From positions 1,546,001-1,610,000 of the forward strand of contig JANPZY010000001.1 in NCBI GenBank assembly GCA_024707325.1: DNA of 64,000 nt. The letters are read 5' to 3'. Positions within the stretch are counted from its first letter, which is position 1; each line of letters begins with the position of its first letter. The translations under genes were made by a program, and so were the position numbers. This document shows, piece by piece, positions 34,454 through 43,441 of this stretch. Source of the stretch: Opitutus sp. (GTDB taxonomy: Bacteria; Verrucomicrobiota; Verrucomicrobiia; Opitutales; Opitutaceae). The notes under the pieces are model-generated. The model worked only from the letters and a program-made list of their open reading frames with translations, had not been told where the DNA came from and did not search any database.

Positions 34454-36517
34454 TTACCAGCGGAAGTCGGTGCCGAAGAAGAAGCCGCGGCTTTCGCCGG
34501 GGAGGAATTGAGGCTGGTCGTTGCCAGCGGCGTTTTCAATCACGCCCGTGGTGGCGGCGTAACGGCGGTCAGCGAGGTTGCGCACTTCGACGAACCACGA
34601 GAAACCCGACGGCTGGCGACGACCGAGACGAAAACCGGCGATCGCGTAGGCATCGGCCGCGAAGGTGTTGCGGAAATCGATGTAGGTTTTCGACGGCGAG
34701 AGCGTGAACGTGGGGCCGGCATACCAGCCCGCGGCGTTTTCCCAGGTGAGTTCGCCGCGGACGAGATGCGGCGGAAGACCGGGCAGCGTGTTGCTCCCGT
34801 AGAGCGAATCGTCGTCGAAGGTGAACCGCCCCCACGTCCAGGCGGCGCGCAGCACGAGCCGGTGATCGGGACGCGGCGCGTTCCACGCCTGGCCGAGCAG
34901 ATCGAGATCGAAGCCGAGTTCGACGCCCTGATGGAGCGTGCGGTCGGCGTTGATCGTGGCGGCAGGCGTGGACGGATTTTGGTCGTGATCGAGACTGAGC
35001 AACTCGCCGTGCACCGCGGAGCGGTAGAGCGAAACATCCCAGCGCAGCGCGCCACGCGTGCCGCGTGAACCGATCTCGAGCGTGCGCGCGTGCTGGGCGT
35101 GACGCGGAGCGAGCAGCGTGAGCGCTTCGCTGAACGACGGCGGTTCGAAGCTGTCGCCGATCGCCACGTAAGCCTGCACATCGCGCGCTTCCCAGCGGAG
35201 CGCGGCGCGAGGCAGCACGCGGTTGTATTCAAATTTATAGGACGGCGTCGCACCGAGACGGCGTTCGTGTTCGCGGCTGCTGTGCGCGGCGGCGCCGCCG
35301 AGGACGAGCGTGAAACCGGAGCCGAGTGCGATCTGGTCTTCGAGATGAGCCTCGATGTTCGAGGCCGTTTGCTGCGCGGCGGCGACGAGTGCGCCGCGGC
35401 GTCCACCCAGGTTGGCGAAGTTGGCGGATTCGATCGTGCCGCGCTGGAACTGCACGCCGGCGTGCAGCCGGTGCGCGCGACCGCCGAGCGTGGCAGGGTG
35501 GACGACGTTGGCGCCGAGCACGAGGTCGTTGGCGAGTTGGTCGATCACCTCGTGGATCGGGTGATCGAGGTCCTTGTAGGACCACGCGGCGACGACATCC
35601 CAGCGCGTGTCGCCTGCGACGCCGCTGGTGCGCGAGGCGACGCGCAGCAGGTCGAAATCGCGTCGTTGATCGAGCGCGAGATTGCCCGCAGCGGCCTGCC
35701 GCGGATTGGTCTCGAGCTGTGCGCGCGTGAGATTGCCCGGTAGTTCGGAATCGGTGCGAACGGCGGTAACATAGAAGCGGGTTTCGACCGTATCGCTCCA
35801 GCGCAGACCGAGATTGGCAAAGGCGCGACGGTTCAGCTGCCGCGCGTGATCGCGGAATCCATCCTGACCTTGCGCGGTGAACGTCGCAAACGCGTCGAGT
35901 CGGCCCGCGGTGCCGCCGCCGGAGAGGCCGGCGCGCCAGTAATCCCACGAGCCCGCTTCGAGGCGCAGGGAGAACGGAGCGGCGTCACGCCCGTTGCGCG
36001 TGATGTAGTCGATCGCCCCGCCGAGCGTCGTTGCGCCGTGAGCCGGAGCGGCGGCGCCACGCCAGACCGCGACGTGCGCCGCGCTGAGCGGCTCGAGCGC
36101 CTGCATGTCGAAGCTGCCGTCGGCGAGATTGAGGGGCACGCCGTCTTGAAGAAGACGAAGGCCGCGACCGTGAAACGTGCGTTGCAGGCCGGAGCCGCGG
36201 ATGGAGATACGGGCTTCGTCGGAGCCGAAGCGCGATTGTGCGATCACGCCGGGGGAGAGCGCAAACGTGTCGTCCACCGTAGAGGCGCGTCCGCGCAGGT
36301 AGCGGTCAGCGGAAAATGCTTCGGCGCCGCCGGGCGTGAGGACGAGTTGTTGTTGAAGATCGGCCAGCCCCGGAATGGTGAGCGGGGCGGCGCGGGTTTC
36401 GACGACTTGATAGCCGTCGAGCGTGACAGCGGAATCGGCGACCAATTCCGCGCGGGCGACCGGCGCGAACGCGGCGATCAGGCCGAGAGAGAGAAACGAA
36501 CGGGAGGAAAAGTGCAT
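34454..36517 (-). CDS. TonB-dependent receptor, probably copper-related
   Basis: The 687-residue outer-membrane receptor has a signal peptide, a TonB-box-like YQVVETRAAPL near residue 35, a plug (DDTFALSPGVIAQSRFGSDE, ISIRGSGLQRTFHGRGLRLL, GGAIDYITRNG) and a barrel ending in DFRW. Overall it resembles the OprC/FecA-like receptors used for metal or metal chelates. The genes directly downstream are two CusF-like proteins, which argues for copper. No metal-ligand motif is diagnostic. Confidence 0.78.
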   Translation of the reverse strand: MHFSSRSFLSLGLIAAFAPVARAELVADSAVTLDGYQVVETRAAPLTIPGLADLQQQLVLTPGGAEAFSADRYLRGRASTVDDTFALSPGVIAQSRFGSDEARISIRGSGLQRTFHGRGLRLLQDGVPLNLADGSFDMQALEPLSAAHVAVWRGAAAPAHGATTLGGAIDYITRNGRDAAPFSLRLEAGSWDYWRAGLSGGGTAGRLDAFATFTAQGQDGFRDHARQLNRRAFANLGLRWSDTVETRFYVTAVRTDSELPGNLTRAQLETNPRQAAAGNLALDQRRDFDLLRVASRTSGVAGDTRWDVVAAWSYKDLDHPIHEVIDQLANDLVLGANVVHPATLGGRAHRLHAGVQFQRGTIESANFANLGGRRGALVAAAQQTASNIEAHLEDQIALGSGFTLVLGGAAAHSSREHERRLGATPSYKFEYNRVLPRAALRWEARDVQAYVAIGDSFEPPSFSEALTLLAPRHAQHARTLEIGSRGTRGALRWDVSLYRSAVHGELLSLDHDQNPSTPAATINADRTLHQGVELGFDLDLLGQAWNAPRPDHRLVLRAAWTWGRFTFDDDSLYGSNTLPGLPPHLVRGELTWENAAGWYAGPTFTLSPSKTYIDFRNTFAADAYAIAGFRLGRRQPSGFSWFVEVRNLADRRYAATTGVIENAAGNDQPQFLPGESRGFFFGTDFRW

Positions 36518-36651
36518 GGTGAACCCCGGCGAAGCCGCAAAGAGATGTGCGGCGGAAAAGGGCGCGGCCGGGTGCGCGCGGGTGGTCTCGCGGCGATGTC
36601 TTCGCCGGCGAGGTTAAGGGATCACGACCGCGGGATGCGGCGTGACGACGC

Positions 36652-37041
36652 TCAGGCCACCAGCACTCTTGGCGGGGGAACGGCGGGTTCAGCCGGCCGA
36701 CAGGGAGACGAGACCGCCTCGCACACGACGCGCTCGGGCGTGAACCGCGTTTCGAGGACGAGGACCGTGGACGGAGCCGCCAGCAGGATCACCTTACCGT
36801 CGAGCTTGCCGCCGGGAATCGCGTGCGTGTCGGACGTCTGCTTGGCTTCGGACACCGCGGTGCAGACGCCGCACATGTTTTCCGGAGTAAACGTGAGCCG
36901 GATCGCGGCGCTGAGCGGCATCGTTTGCGAGTAGGTCGCGATCATGCGTCCCCAGCCGAATGTCTGCACCAGATCCCAATGGCTCCCCGTGGCCAGAAGC
37001 CACGCGGTGAGCGCAAAGATCAAGTGAAGACGCCGCTGCAT
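36652..37041 (-). CDS. Small exported or membrane protein with MCGVC motif
   Basis: The ATG at 37041 gives 129 residues with one N-terminal hydrophobic helix (LIFALTAWLLATGSHWDLVQ), then MCGVCTAVSEAKQTSD near residue 55, a beta-rich part and a second Cys pair near the end. The CxxC in a predicted periplasmic domain suggests metal or redox chemistry. It lies 134 bases upstream of the TonB receptor on the same strand and may lead the operon. Family not recognised. Confidence 0.6.
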   Translation of the reverse strand: MQRRLHLIFALTAWLLATGSHWDLVQTFGWGRMIATYSQTMPLSAAIRLTFTPENMCGVCTAVSEAKQTSDTHAIPGGKLDGKVILLAAPSTVLVLETRFTPERVVCEAVSSPCRPAEPAVPPPRVLVA

Positions 37042-37122
37042 GCGGCTGGCACGAAAGCCGGTCAACGGTCGCGATCAAGTTTAATGCTGATCTCGCAACT
37101 AGGAATTCGCGTCATGCGCCGG

Positions 37123-38025
37123 CTAGTCGGACTCGAGGACGGCGTTGCGACTCACGTGATCACGCAAGAGCGCGAGGAACTGCTCGGCGCCGCGGCTTTG
37201 GTAGCGTTGCAGATGGCGCACGATCGCGAGTTCGCGGCGCGGGGCGGATCCGGCGATGCGCAGATACACCAGCGTATCGCGGTCCTCGGGTTGGCGATCC
37301 ACCTGAGGGAGGATCGAAATTCCCAGCCCCAAGCCGACGATGGCTTTCAACGTGGCGATCTGCGCGCAGCGATAGCCGATCTTGGGGACGAAGTTGTGGT
37401 CGCCGAAGAAGCCGCGGATCTGCGCGGCGAGCGTGCTCGATTCGCCCATGGTGACGAACGTCTCGTCGGCGATATCGTTGACGCTGAGTTCGCGACGCGT
37501 GGCAAACGGGTGGTTTTTGGAAACAACCAGGAGCAAGGGTTCCGTCATGAGCGGTTCGATCGACAGCCGCGGGTCTTTCACGGGCATCGAGACGATCGCC
37601 AGATCGAGATCTCCCTCGACGACGGCGCGGAGCAGGTCGCTGCGGAAATCCTCACGCGTGTGCACGAGCAGGTGGGGAAGCTCTTTCCGGCAGCGGGCCA
37701 GCAGCGGCACCAACAGATAAGGCGCGATCGTAGGCAGCGCGCCGACCGTGATCCGGCGATCGAGCGAGGGGTGGTCCTGGAGCTCCTTGGTGGCGTTTTC
37801 CACCTCGAAGAGAATCCGTCGGGCGCGCTCGAGAAACGCAGCGCCGGCTTCGGTGAGCACAGCTTTGCGGCCGAGTCGGTGAAAGAGCTTCTGGCCCAAC
37901 TCGTCCTCTAGATTTATGATTTGTTGGCTAAGAGCGGGTTGGGTAACATGGCAGCGCTCTGCCGCACGGGTGAAATTGCCCGCTTCGGCCACTGCCACCG
38001 CGTAGCGAAGTTGGCTCATTTCCAT
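37123..38025 (-). CDS. LysR-type regulator of the OxyR subgroup, without the OxyR redox cysteine pair
   Basis: The 300-residue regulator has an N-terminal winged HTH (QLRYAVAVAEAGNFTRAAER, HVTQPALSQQI) and a LysR substrate-binding domain close to OxyR in layout (VGALPTIAPYLLVPLL, GLGLGISILPQ). At the place of the first reactive Cys it reads MGESSTLAAQI, and the second position is Phe in RGFFGDHNF. Only one Cys remains, near residue 220 (YRCAQ). Peroxide sensing by a disulfide is therefore unlikely. It may sense a small ligand or metal stress. It is divergent from a small membrane-protein gene. Confidence 0.82.
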   Translation of the reverse strand: MEMSQLRYAVAVAEAGNFTRAAERCHVTQPALSQQIINLEDELGQKLFHRLGRKAVLTEAGAAFLERARRILFEVENATKELQDHPSLDRRITVGALPTIAPYLLVPLLARCRKELPHLLVHTREDFRSDLLRAVVEGDLDLAIVSMPVKDPRLSIEPLMTEPLLLVVSKNHPFATRRELSVNDIADETFVTMGESSTLAAQIRGFFGDHNFVPKIGYRCAQIATLKAIVGLGLGISILPQVDRQPEDRDTLVYLRIAGSAPRRELAIVRHLQRYQSRGAEQFLALLRDHVSRNAVLESD

Positions 38026-38088
38026 AGCTAACGCCTATGGAAGTGATTCGAAATAGCAATTTCTACTATCGAAAATTTGCAGTATGAT
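38024..38088. promoter_or_regulatory. OxyR-like operator pair between the LysR gene and its divergent neighbour
   Basis: ATAG-N7-CTAT occurs at 38024-38038, overlapping the regulator's start codon. A second ATAG...CTAT with a nine-base spacer lies at 38053-38068. The OxyR consensus is built from ATAG-N7-CTAT units. TATGAT at 38083-38088 could be a -10 element for the rightward gene. This fits auto-repression plus control of the divergent gene. Confidence 0.5.
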
Positions 38089-38134
38089 GGCCGTGCGCTG
38101 GTGCACCACACACCACCAGCGACACACGAAAAAG

Positions 38135-38323
38135 ATGAAAACAAACACTATGATCATTGCGGGAGCCCTCGGCCTTATCGCCGCCGCCGCTATCGCCCTC
38201 GTGCTTTCTTTCCGTGCCCCAGTTGGTCTCGACACCGTGATCGGTTACCTCGCCGTCCTCTCGATGGTGGGCGTGTCCGCACTGGATTATCGCATCAACT
38301 GGAAACGAATCCTCGGCCGCTGA
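38135..38323 (+). CDS. Small two-helix membrane protein, 62 aa
   Basis: The start MKTNTMIIAGALGLIAAAAI is followed by a second hydrophobic helix (GYLAVLSMVGVSALDY) and a short basic end (WKRILGR). Function unknown. It is divergent from the LysR-type gene and behind the operator-like pair, so it is the probable target of that regulator. An intrinsic terminator follows. Confidence 0.65.
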   Translation: MKTNTMIIAGALGLIAAAAIALVLSFRAPVGLDTVIGYLAVLSMVGVSALDYRINWKRILGR

Positions 38324-38352
38324 TTTGGGCGGAGGATATGTAACTCCCAACA

Positions 38353-38381
38353 AGGGGCCCGGCTGAAACCGGGCCCCTTTT
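38353..38381 (+). terminator. Terminator after the small membrane-protein gene
   Basis: AAGGGGCCCGG and CCGGGCCCCTT pair around the loop CTGAAA, followed by T residues. Confidence 0.9.
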
Positions 38382-38417
38382 CCATGTCCGCATCAGGAGG
38401 CGCGGCGTGCGGACACG

Positions 38418-38446
38418 AAAAAGGCGCACCTGCTGGAGTGCGCCTC
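38418..38446 (-). terminator. Terminator of the DUF4199 gene
   Basis: On the minus strand AGGCGCAC and GTGCGCCT form a stem with an eight-base loop, followed by five T (AAAAA on the plus strand at 38419-38423). Confidence 0.85.
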
Positions 38447-38477
38447 GAGATGAATCTCAGTGAGTTGCCGCGCCCGA

Positions 38478-39020
38478 TCAGGCGACGACCGGCGGAGGCG
38501 CATCGGCCGTGGCGGGGCGACGGAGAAACGCCGACGTCACCAGCGAAATGATTGTGCCGAACAGGACGCCAAAGAAGAGGATGAAGCCGGCTTGAATCGC
38601 AGGGTGCATGAACTTCCGCGTCATGGACTCGGCAGTGTCGATCTGGCTCTGGCTCATGCCAGCGGCTTCCCAAGCGGCGACCTGCGACTGCACCGTCAGC
38701 TCATTAAAGCCCGGGTTGATGACGCCCGTGTAGACGAGTTGCAGCACCGCGCCTGCGAGAGACGCGATCAGCGAGATCATCACGCCCGCCCCCAGCGCAC
38801 GACCGTATCCAAAATTTTCGGACGCGGGCACTTCAGCGCGACGCGCCTTCGTGCCGAGCACGATACCCACGATGGAAATCGCGAGACCGACGAGGGAGGA
38901 GATGGTGCCGGCCTGGCTGACCTTCTCCACGTCAGTGTGGAACCCGGTAAAAAAGAGAAGCAGGTTTAGGAGAAAACCGGCGGCTGCGATTCCGATGCCG
39001 TAGGTGAGGTAAGTTTTCAT
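38478..39020 (-). CDS. DUF4199 domain membrane protein
   Basis: The 180-residue protein has about four transmembrane helices (YGIGIAAAGFLLNLLLFF, ISSLVGLAISIVGIVLG, ALGAGVMISLIASLAGAVL, and a C-terminal FILFFGVLFGTIISLV). A DUF4199-type FGYGRALGAGVMISLIAS motif lies near residue 75. The role of the family is unknown. A dedicated terminator follows, so it is likely monocistronic. Confidence 0.75.
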   Translation of the reverse strand: MKTYLTYGIGIAAAGFLLNLLLFFTGFHTDVEKVSQAGTISSLVGLAISIVGIVLGTKARRAEVPASENFGYGRALGAGVMISLIASLAGAVLQLVYTGVINPGFNELTVQSQVAAWEAAGMSQSQIDTAESMTRKFMHPAIQAGFILFFGVLFGTIISLVTSAFLRRPATADAPPPVVA

Positions 39021-39129
39021 CGGAGCGCAGGCTACGTGTGCGCAGACTAAATACAATCTCCCTCATTATCGGCGGCTCCCGGAAAGGGTGAGCGGCATTT
39101 TCCCCGGGAGAGCATCCGTGTCGGAGCGT

Positions 39130-39930
39130 TCAACGGTTGTCGCCGTCGAGCACGCGACCGATGCCGCCGAGGATCGAGCCCTCCTCGCGTCCGCCACGTC
39201 CGGTTTGTGGCGCGGCGGCGACGATGCGCCCAGCGAGACGCGAAAACGGCAGCGACTGCAGCCAGACTTTTCCCGGACCGCGCAGCGTGGCGAAGAAAAG
39301 GCCTTCGCCGCCGAACAGCGCGGATTTGATGCCGCCGACCAGCTGGATGTCGTAATCGATCGTCGGCTGGAAACCCACGATGCAGCCGGTGTCCACACGG
39401 AGCGTTTCGCCGGGAGCGAGCACGCGTTCGAACAGGGTGCCGCCGGCGTGGACGAAGGCCCAGCCGTCGCCCGTGAGGCGCTGCATGATAAAGCCCTCGC
39501 CGCCGAAGAGCCCGACGCCGATGCGCTTTTGAAATGCGATGCCGATGCTCACGCCCTTAGCGGCGCACAAAAACGAGTCCTTCTGCGTGATCAGCTCGCC
39601 GCCGATGTCGGCGAGGTGCACGGGAATGATCTTGCCGGGGTAGGGCGCGCCAAAGGCGACGCGCTTTTTGCCGACGCTCTGATTTTGGAAGACCGTCATG
39701 AACAGCGACTCGCCCGTGAGCAGTCGCTTGCCGGCGCCGAGCAGTGCGCCCATGACGCCTGAGGTGCGACGCGAGCCGTCGCCGAAGATGGTCTCCATCC
39801 CGATCCCATCCTCCATGAACATCATGCCGCCGGCTTCGGCGACCACCGCTTCCTGCGGATCGAGTTCGACTTCGACAAACTGCATGTCGTCACCGTGGAT
39901 CTTGTAGTCGATCTCGTGCATCGAGTTCAT
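39130..39930 (-). CDS. AIM24/TIGR00266 family protein
   Basis: The 266 residues form the tryptophan-attenuator-like beta-barrel fold of TIGR00266: [20 protein letters not shown] at the start, [14 protein letters not shown] near 30, [15 protein letters not shown] segment ([15 protein letters not shown]) near 72, [20 protein letters not shown] near 145, and [20 protein letters not shown] near 215. No catalytic function is established. The length is standard. Confidence 0.88.
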   Translation of the reverse strand: MNSMHEIDYKIHGDDMQFVEVELDPQEAVVAEAGGMMFMEDGIGMETIFGDGSRRTSGVMGALLGAGKRLLTGESLFMTVFQNQSVGKKRVAFGAPYPGKIIPVHLADIGGELITQKDSFLCAAKGVSIGIAFQKRIGVGLFGGEGFIMQRLTGDGWAFVHAGGTLFERVLAPGETLRVDTGCIVGFQPTIDYDIQLVGGIKSALFGGEGLFFATLRGPGKVWLQSLPFSRLAGRIVAAAPQTGRGGREEGSILGGIGRVLDGDNR

Positions 39931-40007
39931 GGGCGAGGTGGTGGAAAGTGAGAGAAGGGAAACGAGAGACGCGGTTGTTGGCGGACGCTATTGGGTCAAC
40001 GAGTCGC

Positions 40008-40229
40008 TCAAGCCGCGAGGCGCATGCGGTGCGACGCACGGCGACGGGCCGCGATCTTGGGCTGCCAGCGAGGAGCCGGGCGGGCGTAGTCGCGGACGAG
40101 CGTGAGCGTCATGAACGCGCTGACGGCGACGAGGAACAGGGCGCCGGCGGCGACGTTGAAGATCAGGCCGAACGCAAAAGCGGTGGCGGCGGCGGCGGTG
40201 GCGCGGGTGGCAAACGTGACGGATTTCAT
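40008..40229 (-). CDS. Small hypothetical membrane protein, 73 aa
   Basis: One or two hydrophobic segments (AFAFGLIFNVAAGALFLVAV) are followed by a basic tail with repeated Arg. There is no known family. The ATG at 40229 follows a plausible upstream gap. It might be a spurious reading frame, but base composition and the hydrophobic pattern favour a real gene. Confidence 0.45.
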   Translation of the reverse strand: MKSVTFATRATAAAATAFAFGLIFNVAAGALFLVAVSAFMTLTLVRDYARPAPRWQPKIAARRRASHRMRLAA

Positions 40230-40342
40230 GGCAGTGGCGGGAATGTGTTTCGAGTGACGTGGTCGCTGGTTGCCTCGAATACACGGCCATGCCGCGAAAA
40301 GTTACACGGCTGCAAAAAAATCCGCGGCGCGCGGAAACGGCC

Positions 40343-41611
40343 TCAGCGCGTGTTGCCGCCGTCGCGCAGCATCGCGCGCACGAGCCGGTCGTCGCCGTCA
40401 TTGGAAGCTGGATACAATCCAGCCACGGCGCAGAGCAGATTATAGATGTGGACGTTTTCCACCGCGGGAATCACCGCGCCGTCGTCGCGAAACGCCGGGC
40501 CATGCGCGACGAGAATCCCGCGCATCGATGGTAGCGCCGGATCGTAGCCATGCTGACCGCGATAAAGCGTCGCGCGAAACTGCCGCCACCACGAGCCGCG
40601 CACGACATGCCAGCCTTCTTCCGGCACGATCCAGATCGGCGGCACACGCGGCTCCGATGGATCGACATGGAAATGCGCGGGCAGATCGCTCGCGCGATAC
40701 GCTTTCGCGCCGCGCGGAAGTTTTTCGAGCGCGGCCATGATCTCGTCGACGGTGTGTCCGGGCGCGGGCCGCAGACCGACGGAAGTCTCGTCGAAATCCA
40801 CCTGCACGGCATCGAGACTCACGTAGTCATCGAGCAACAGCACGCGCTCCTGCGCGGTCGCGGTCATGCCGTGGTCGGAAACGATCACGACGTTCAGCTC
40901 CTGGCCCATTTTGCGCGCGGCTTCGATGATGCGGCCGAGGTGTGTATCCAAAAGTTGGATAGAGCCCACGGTTTCCGGCGCACCGGGGCCGTAGCGGTGA
41001 CCGTAGCCGTTGGTTTCCTCGAGATAGAACGTGATGACGGCGGGCCGTTTTTCCTCCGGCAGCGCGAGCCAGCCGAGCAGTTCGTCGAGACGTTTTTCGA
41101 ATGGGATTGAGTAGTCGAAGCGCTTCCAAAATGTCGGACGGTGTCCGTCGATCTCCGCTTCGCTGCCCGGCCAGAATGAGCACGCGCTCACGCGACCTTG
41201 TTTCACGGCCGTGATCCAGATCGGTTCGCCGCGCCACCAGCGACCGTCGCTCGCCGATGCGGATTTATTGTAACCGAAAATCATGCCGAGCTCCGGATCG
41301 AACATCCGGTTGTTCACGATGCCGTGGTGCGATGGGTAGAGGCCGGTGACGATTGAGTAGTGGTTGGGAAACGTGTTCGTCGGATAGACGGGGATCAGCG
41401 CCTCGGCGGACACGCCGGTGCGCATCAACTCGCGCATGTGAGGCGCGGCTTCGGGGTGACGTTGCACATAGTCCCACCGAAAGCCGTCCATCGAAATGAG
41501 CAGCACCGGTGCGCGCACCGCGTCCCGGGTCGAGCCGCACACGGTCCCGACTCCAACCAAGCAGAGGCACGACACGAGCCGCACCGTGGCACGAAACAAT
41601 CCGATCTTCAT
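40343..41611 (-). CDS. Ectonucleotide pyrophosphatase/phosphodiesterase (NPP) family enzyme
   Basis: The 422-residue exported enzyme has a signal peptide and the alkaline-phosphatase-type fold. The first metal Asp is in LLISMDGFRWDY, the nucleophilic Thr in YPTNTFPNHYSIVTGLYPSH, the motif YLEETNGYGHRYGP lies near residue 215, and SDHGM near 255. In NPP enzymes the third motif normally has PD where this protein has TN, so one zinc ligand is Asn. Substrate unknown (nucleotide or phospholipid diesters). The ATG at 41611 overlaps the Smr gene stop. Confidence 0.87.
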   Translation of the reverse strand: MKIGLFRATVRLVSCLCLVGVGTVCGSTRDAVRAPVLLISMDGFRWDYVQRHPEAAPHMRELMRTGVSAEALIPVYPTNTFPNHYSIVTGLYPSHHGIVNNRMFDPELGMIFGYNKSASASDGRWWRGEPIWITAVKQGRVSACSFWPGSEAEIDGHRPTFWKRFDYSIPFEKRLDELLGWLALPEEKRPAVITFYLEETNGYGHRYGPGAPETVGSIQLLDTHLGRIIEAARKMGQELNVVIVSDHGMTATAQERVLLLDDYVSLDAVQVDFDETSVGLRPAPGHTVDEIMAALEKLPRGAKAYRASDLPAHFHVDPSEPRVPPIWIVPEEGWHVVRGSWWRQFRATLYRGQHGYDPALPSMRGILVAHGPAFRDDGAVIPAVENVHIYNLLCAVAGLYPASNDGDDRLVRAMLRDGGNTR

Positions 41612-41898
41612 GGCCGTAAAGTCACGAGCGTGGCGCCCCACGAGCCGGTGTGTTCGTCACCGAGACGAAAACCCGCGACGCGCGGCGACCGACTGAGCAG
41701 CGCGTGCACCGTGGTCCGCAGTGTGCCGGTGCCCTTGCCGTGGATGATGCGCACTTCGCGAAAACCGCGCGCGTGGCATTCGTCGAGCCACACGGGGATC
41801 AGTTCTCCGAGGTCGGAAGGCCGAAACGTATGCAGGTCCAGCTCGCCGGTGATCGGCAGCGGCACAGGTGCATCGTCGCTCTCGCCCGCAGCGGTCAC
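41608..41898 (-). CDS. Small Smr domain protein
   Basis: The 96-residue protein is an isolated Smr domain: ELDLHTFRPSDLGELIPVWL (the DLH motif near residue 21), then REVRIIHGKGTGTLR and HALL. Smr domains bind or nick nucleic acids; stand-alone bacterial forms act in rescue of collided ribosomes or DNA processing. It overlaps TatA upstream and the phosphodiesterase downstream by four bases each. Confidence 0.85.
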   Translation of the reverse strand: MTAAGESDDAPVPLPITGELDLHTFRPSDLGELIPVWLDECHARGFREVRIIHGKGTGTLRTTVHALLSRSPRVAGFRLGDEHTGSWGATLVTLRP

Positions 41899-42317
41899 GC
41901 GGCAGGCGGAGGCGGGGTAGGCGGCGTCGAACCGGGGGGCGGCGCAGCGGGCGTTTCCGGTTTGGGAGGTTCGGGGTTGAGTGTGGGACCGGGAGAATTT
42001 TCCGTCGGCGGCGGGGTGGGCGCGATCGTGGTCGCAGCGGCGGTGGGCTGCGTGAGTGTCGGCTGCGAAAGCGGTGCCGGCTTCGGCTTGAAGGGATTGT
42101 CGATCGGAGTGTCCGGCACTTCGTCGATCGCCTGCTTGATCTCGCGCTCCACCTGGCTGGCCGCGCGTTTGAACTCGCGCATCGTTTTGCCGATGCCTTT
42201 CGCGAGGTGGGGCAGTTTGTCCGGTCCGAAGAGCAGCAGCACCACGAACATAACCAGCAACATCTCGCCGCCGCCGATATCCGGCAGAAGAGCGAAGAGT
42301 GGCAGGAATTCAGTCAT
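41895..42317 (-). CDS. tatA: Sec-independent translocase subunit TatA/TatB
   Basis: The 140-residue protein has a short N-terminal membrane helix (GGGEMLLVMFVVLLLFGPDK) ending in the conserved FGPDKLP hinge, then an amphipathic helix (AKGIGKTMREFKRA) and a Pro-rich tail. This is the TatA/B/E layout, and the FGPxxLP hinge is typical of both TatA and TatB. The twin-arginine oxidoreductase at 22.7 kb is a likely client of the pathway. It heads the tat-smr-phosphodiesterase row. Confidence 0.87.
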   Translation of the reverse strand: MTEFLPLFALLPDIGGGEMLLVMFVVLLLFGPDKLPHLAKGIGKTMREFKRAASQVEREIKQAIDEVPDTPIDNPFKPKPAPLSQPTLTQPTAAATTIAPTPPPTENSPGPTLNPEPPKPETPAAPPPGSTPPTPPPPAA

Positions 42318-42381
42318 GGTGAAAATGCAGACGCGGGGAGGTGCACGCTAGTGGGTGGAGAGAGCTTGTCCACCCGAGGAT

Positions 42382-43389
42382 TTATTTCACCGCGAGAGAA
42401 ACGACGAATCGCCCGGTCTGACCCGGCGCGACGAATTCGAGGCCGCGCTGGTGTTCGGGCGCATTGGGCGGTCCCATCCACGGCTCAACGCAGTAAAATG
42501 GCGCTTTCTCGTCGGCGGTCCACGTGACGATCGCGTTGTCGCGCGGCGGGACTTTCGCGGTGCCGATCTTCAGGATCACGTCGCCGGGGCGGCCGTTTTC
42601 GCCAAAGACGATTTCACGATTCTTCAATCCCGTGTGGATCGTGTCGACGAGCTCGGGCTGAGCGAGGCTCTCGTGCAACTTGAGCGCGGGACCGGGCACG
42701 AGTTGGCCGGTCGAGTCCTGGCGCCAATGTTCGGTGGCCGGCAGTCGGATAAGATAGTCCTGCCGCGTCGAGCCTTCGCTCCACGGCAGCGTGAAATAGA
42801 AGTGATGGCCCGCGGACCACGGCAGCGGTTGGTCGCCGAGGTTTTTCAACTGAAACTCGCACGAGAGGCCCAGAGGCTCGAAGCGGTAGGTCACCGAGAA
42901 TTCGTAATCGAAGGGATAACCTTCCTTCGCTGCTTCGGACGGCACGAACACCGCGGTAAAACCGCGTGTGTCGACGTTGGTCACGCGAAACTCTCCCTGA
43001 CGGGCGAAGCCGTGCTGCGGCATCGGACGGCGCACGCCGTCGGGCGCGCGCCAGAAGTTCTGCTCGCCGCGATCGAAGGTCCGTGCGCTGAACGGAAACA
43101 GGATCGGATTGCCGCCGCGCACGCGATGAAACTCATCGAGCGATTTCAGCTCAGGCCAGTAGATGACGTCGCGCACGGAACCGTCGCCGAGCGTGAGATG
43201 CCAGTTCATCAACCGCGCTCCGGCCTCGGGATACGCGAGAAACGTCGACTGGCCGACGTGCCAGCGGAGGATCGTTGCACCGAGGTAGGAGATTTTTTCC
43301 ACGCGCGCGGGAGTTAGCGAACAGATGTTCGCGTCGCCAAGCCTTTCCTCGATTTTGCGGTCCACTCGCTGGAAAGAAAATCGCCGCAT
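42382..43389 (-). CDS. Aldose 1-epimerase family protein
   Basis: The protein (335 aa from this start) is a galactose-mutarotase-like beta-sandwich. Landmarks are AGARLMNWHLTLGDG, GGNPILFPFSART, RRPMPQHGFARQGEF with the conserved His, and SAGHHFYFTLPW with the second His. It probably interconverts anomers of a hexose or hexose phosphate. A GTG at 43302 gives a 306-residue version that begins close to the conserved region and would avoid the extra N-terminus, so the start is uncertain. Confidence 0.82.
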   Translation of the reverse strand: MRRFSFQRVDRKIEERLGDANICSLTPARVEKISYLGATILRWHVGQSTFLAYPEAGARLMNWHLTLGDGSVRDVIYWPELKSLDEFHRVRGGNPILFPFSARTFDRGEQNFWRAPDGVRRPMPQHGFARQGEFRVTNVDTRGFTAVFVPSEAAKEGYPFDYEFSVTYRFEPLGLSCEFQLKNLGDQPLPWSAGHHFYFTLPWSEGSTRQDYLIRLPATEHWRQDSTGQLVPGPALKLHESLAQPELVDTIHTGLKNREIVFGENGRPGDVILKIGTAKVPPRDNAIVTWTADEKAPFYCVEPWMGPPNAPEHQRGLEFVAPGQTGRFVVSLAVK

Positions 43390-43441
43390 TCCAACCCCGT
43401 GTGCTTGCCCTCACGCAACACGGCATCACGATGCACGTTCC

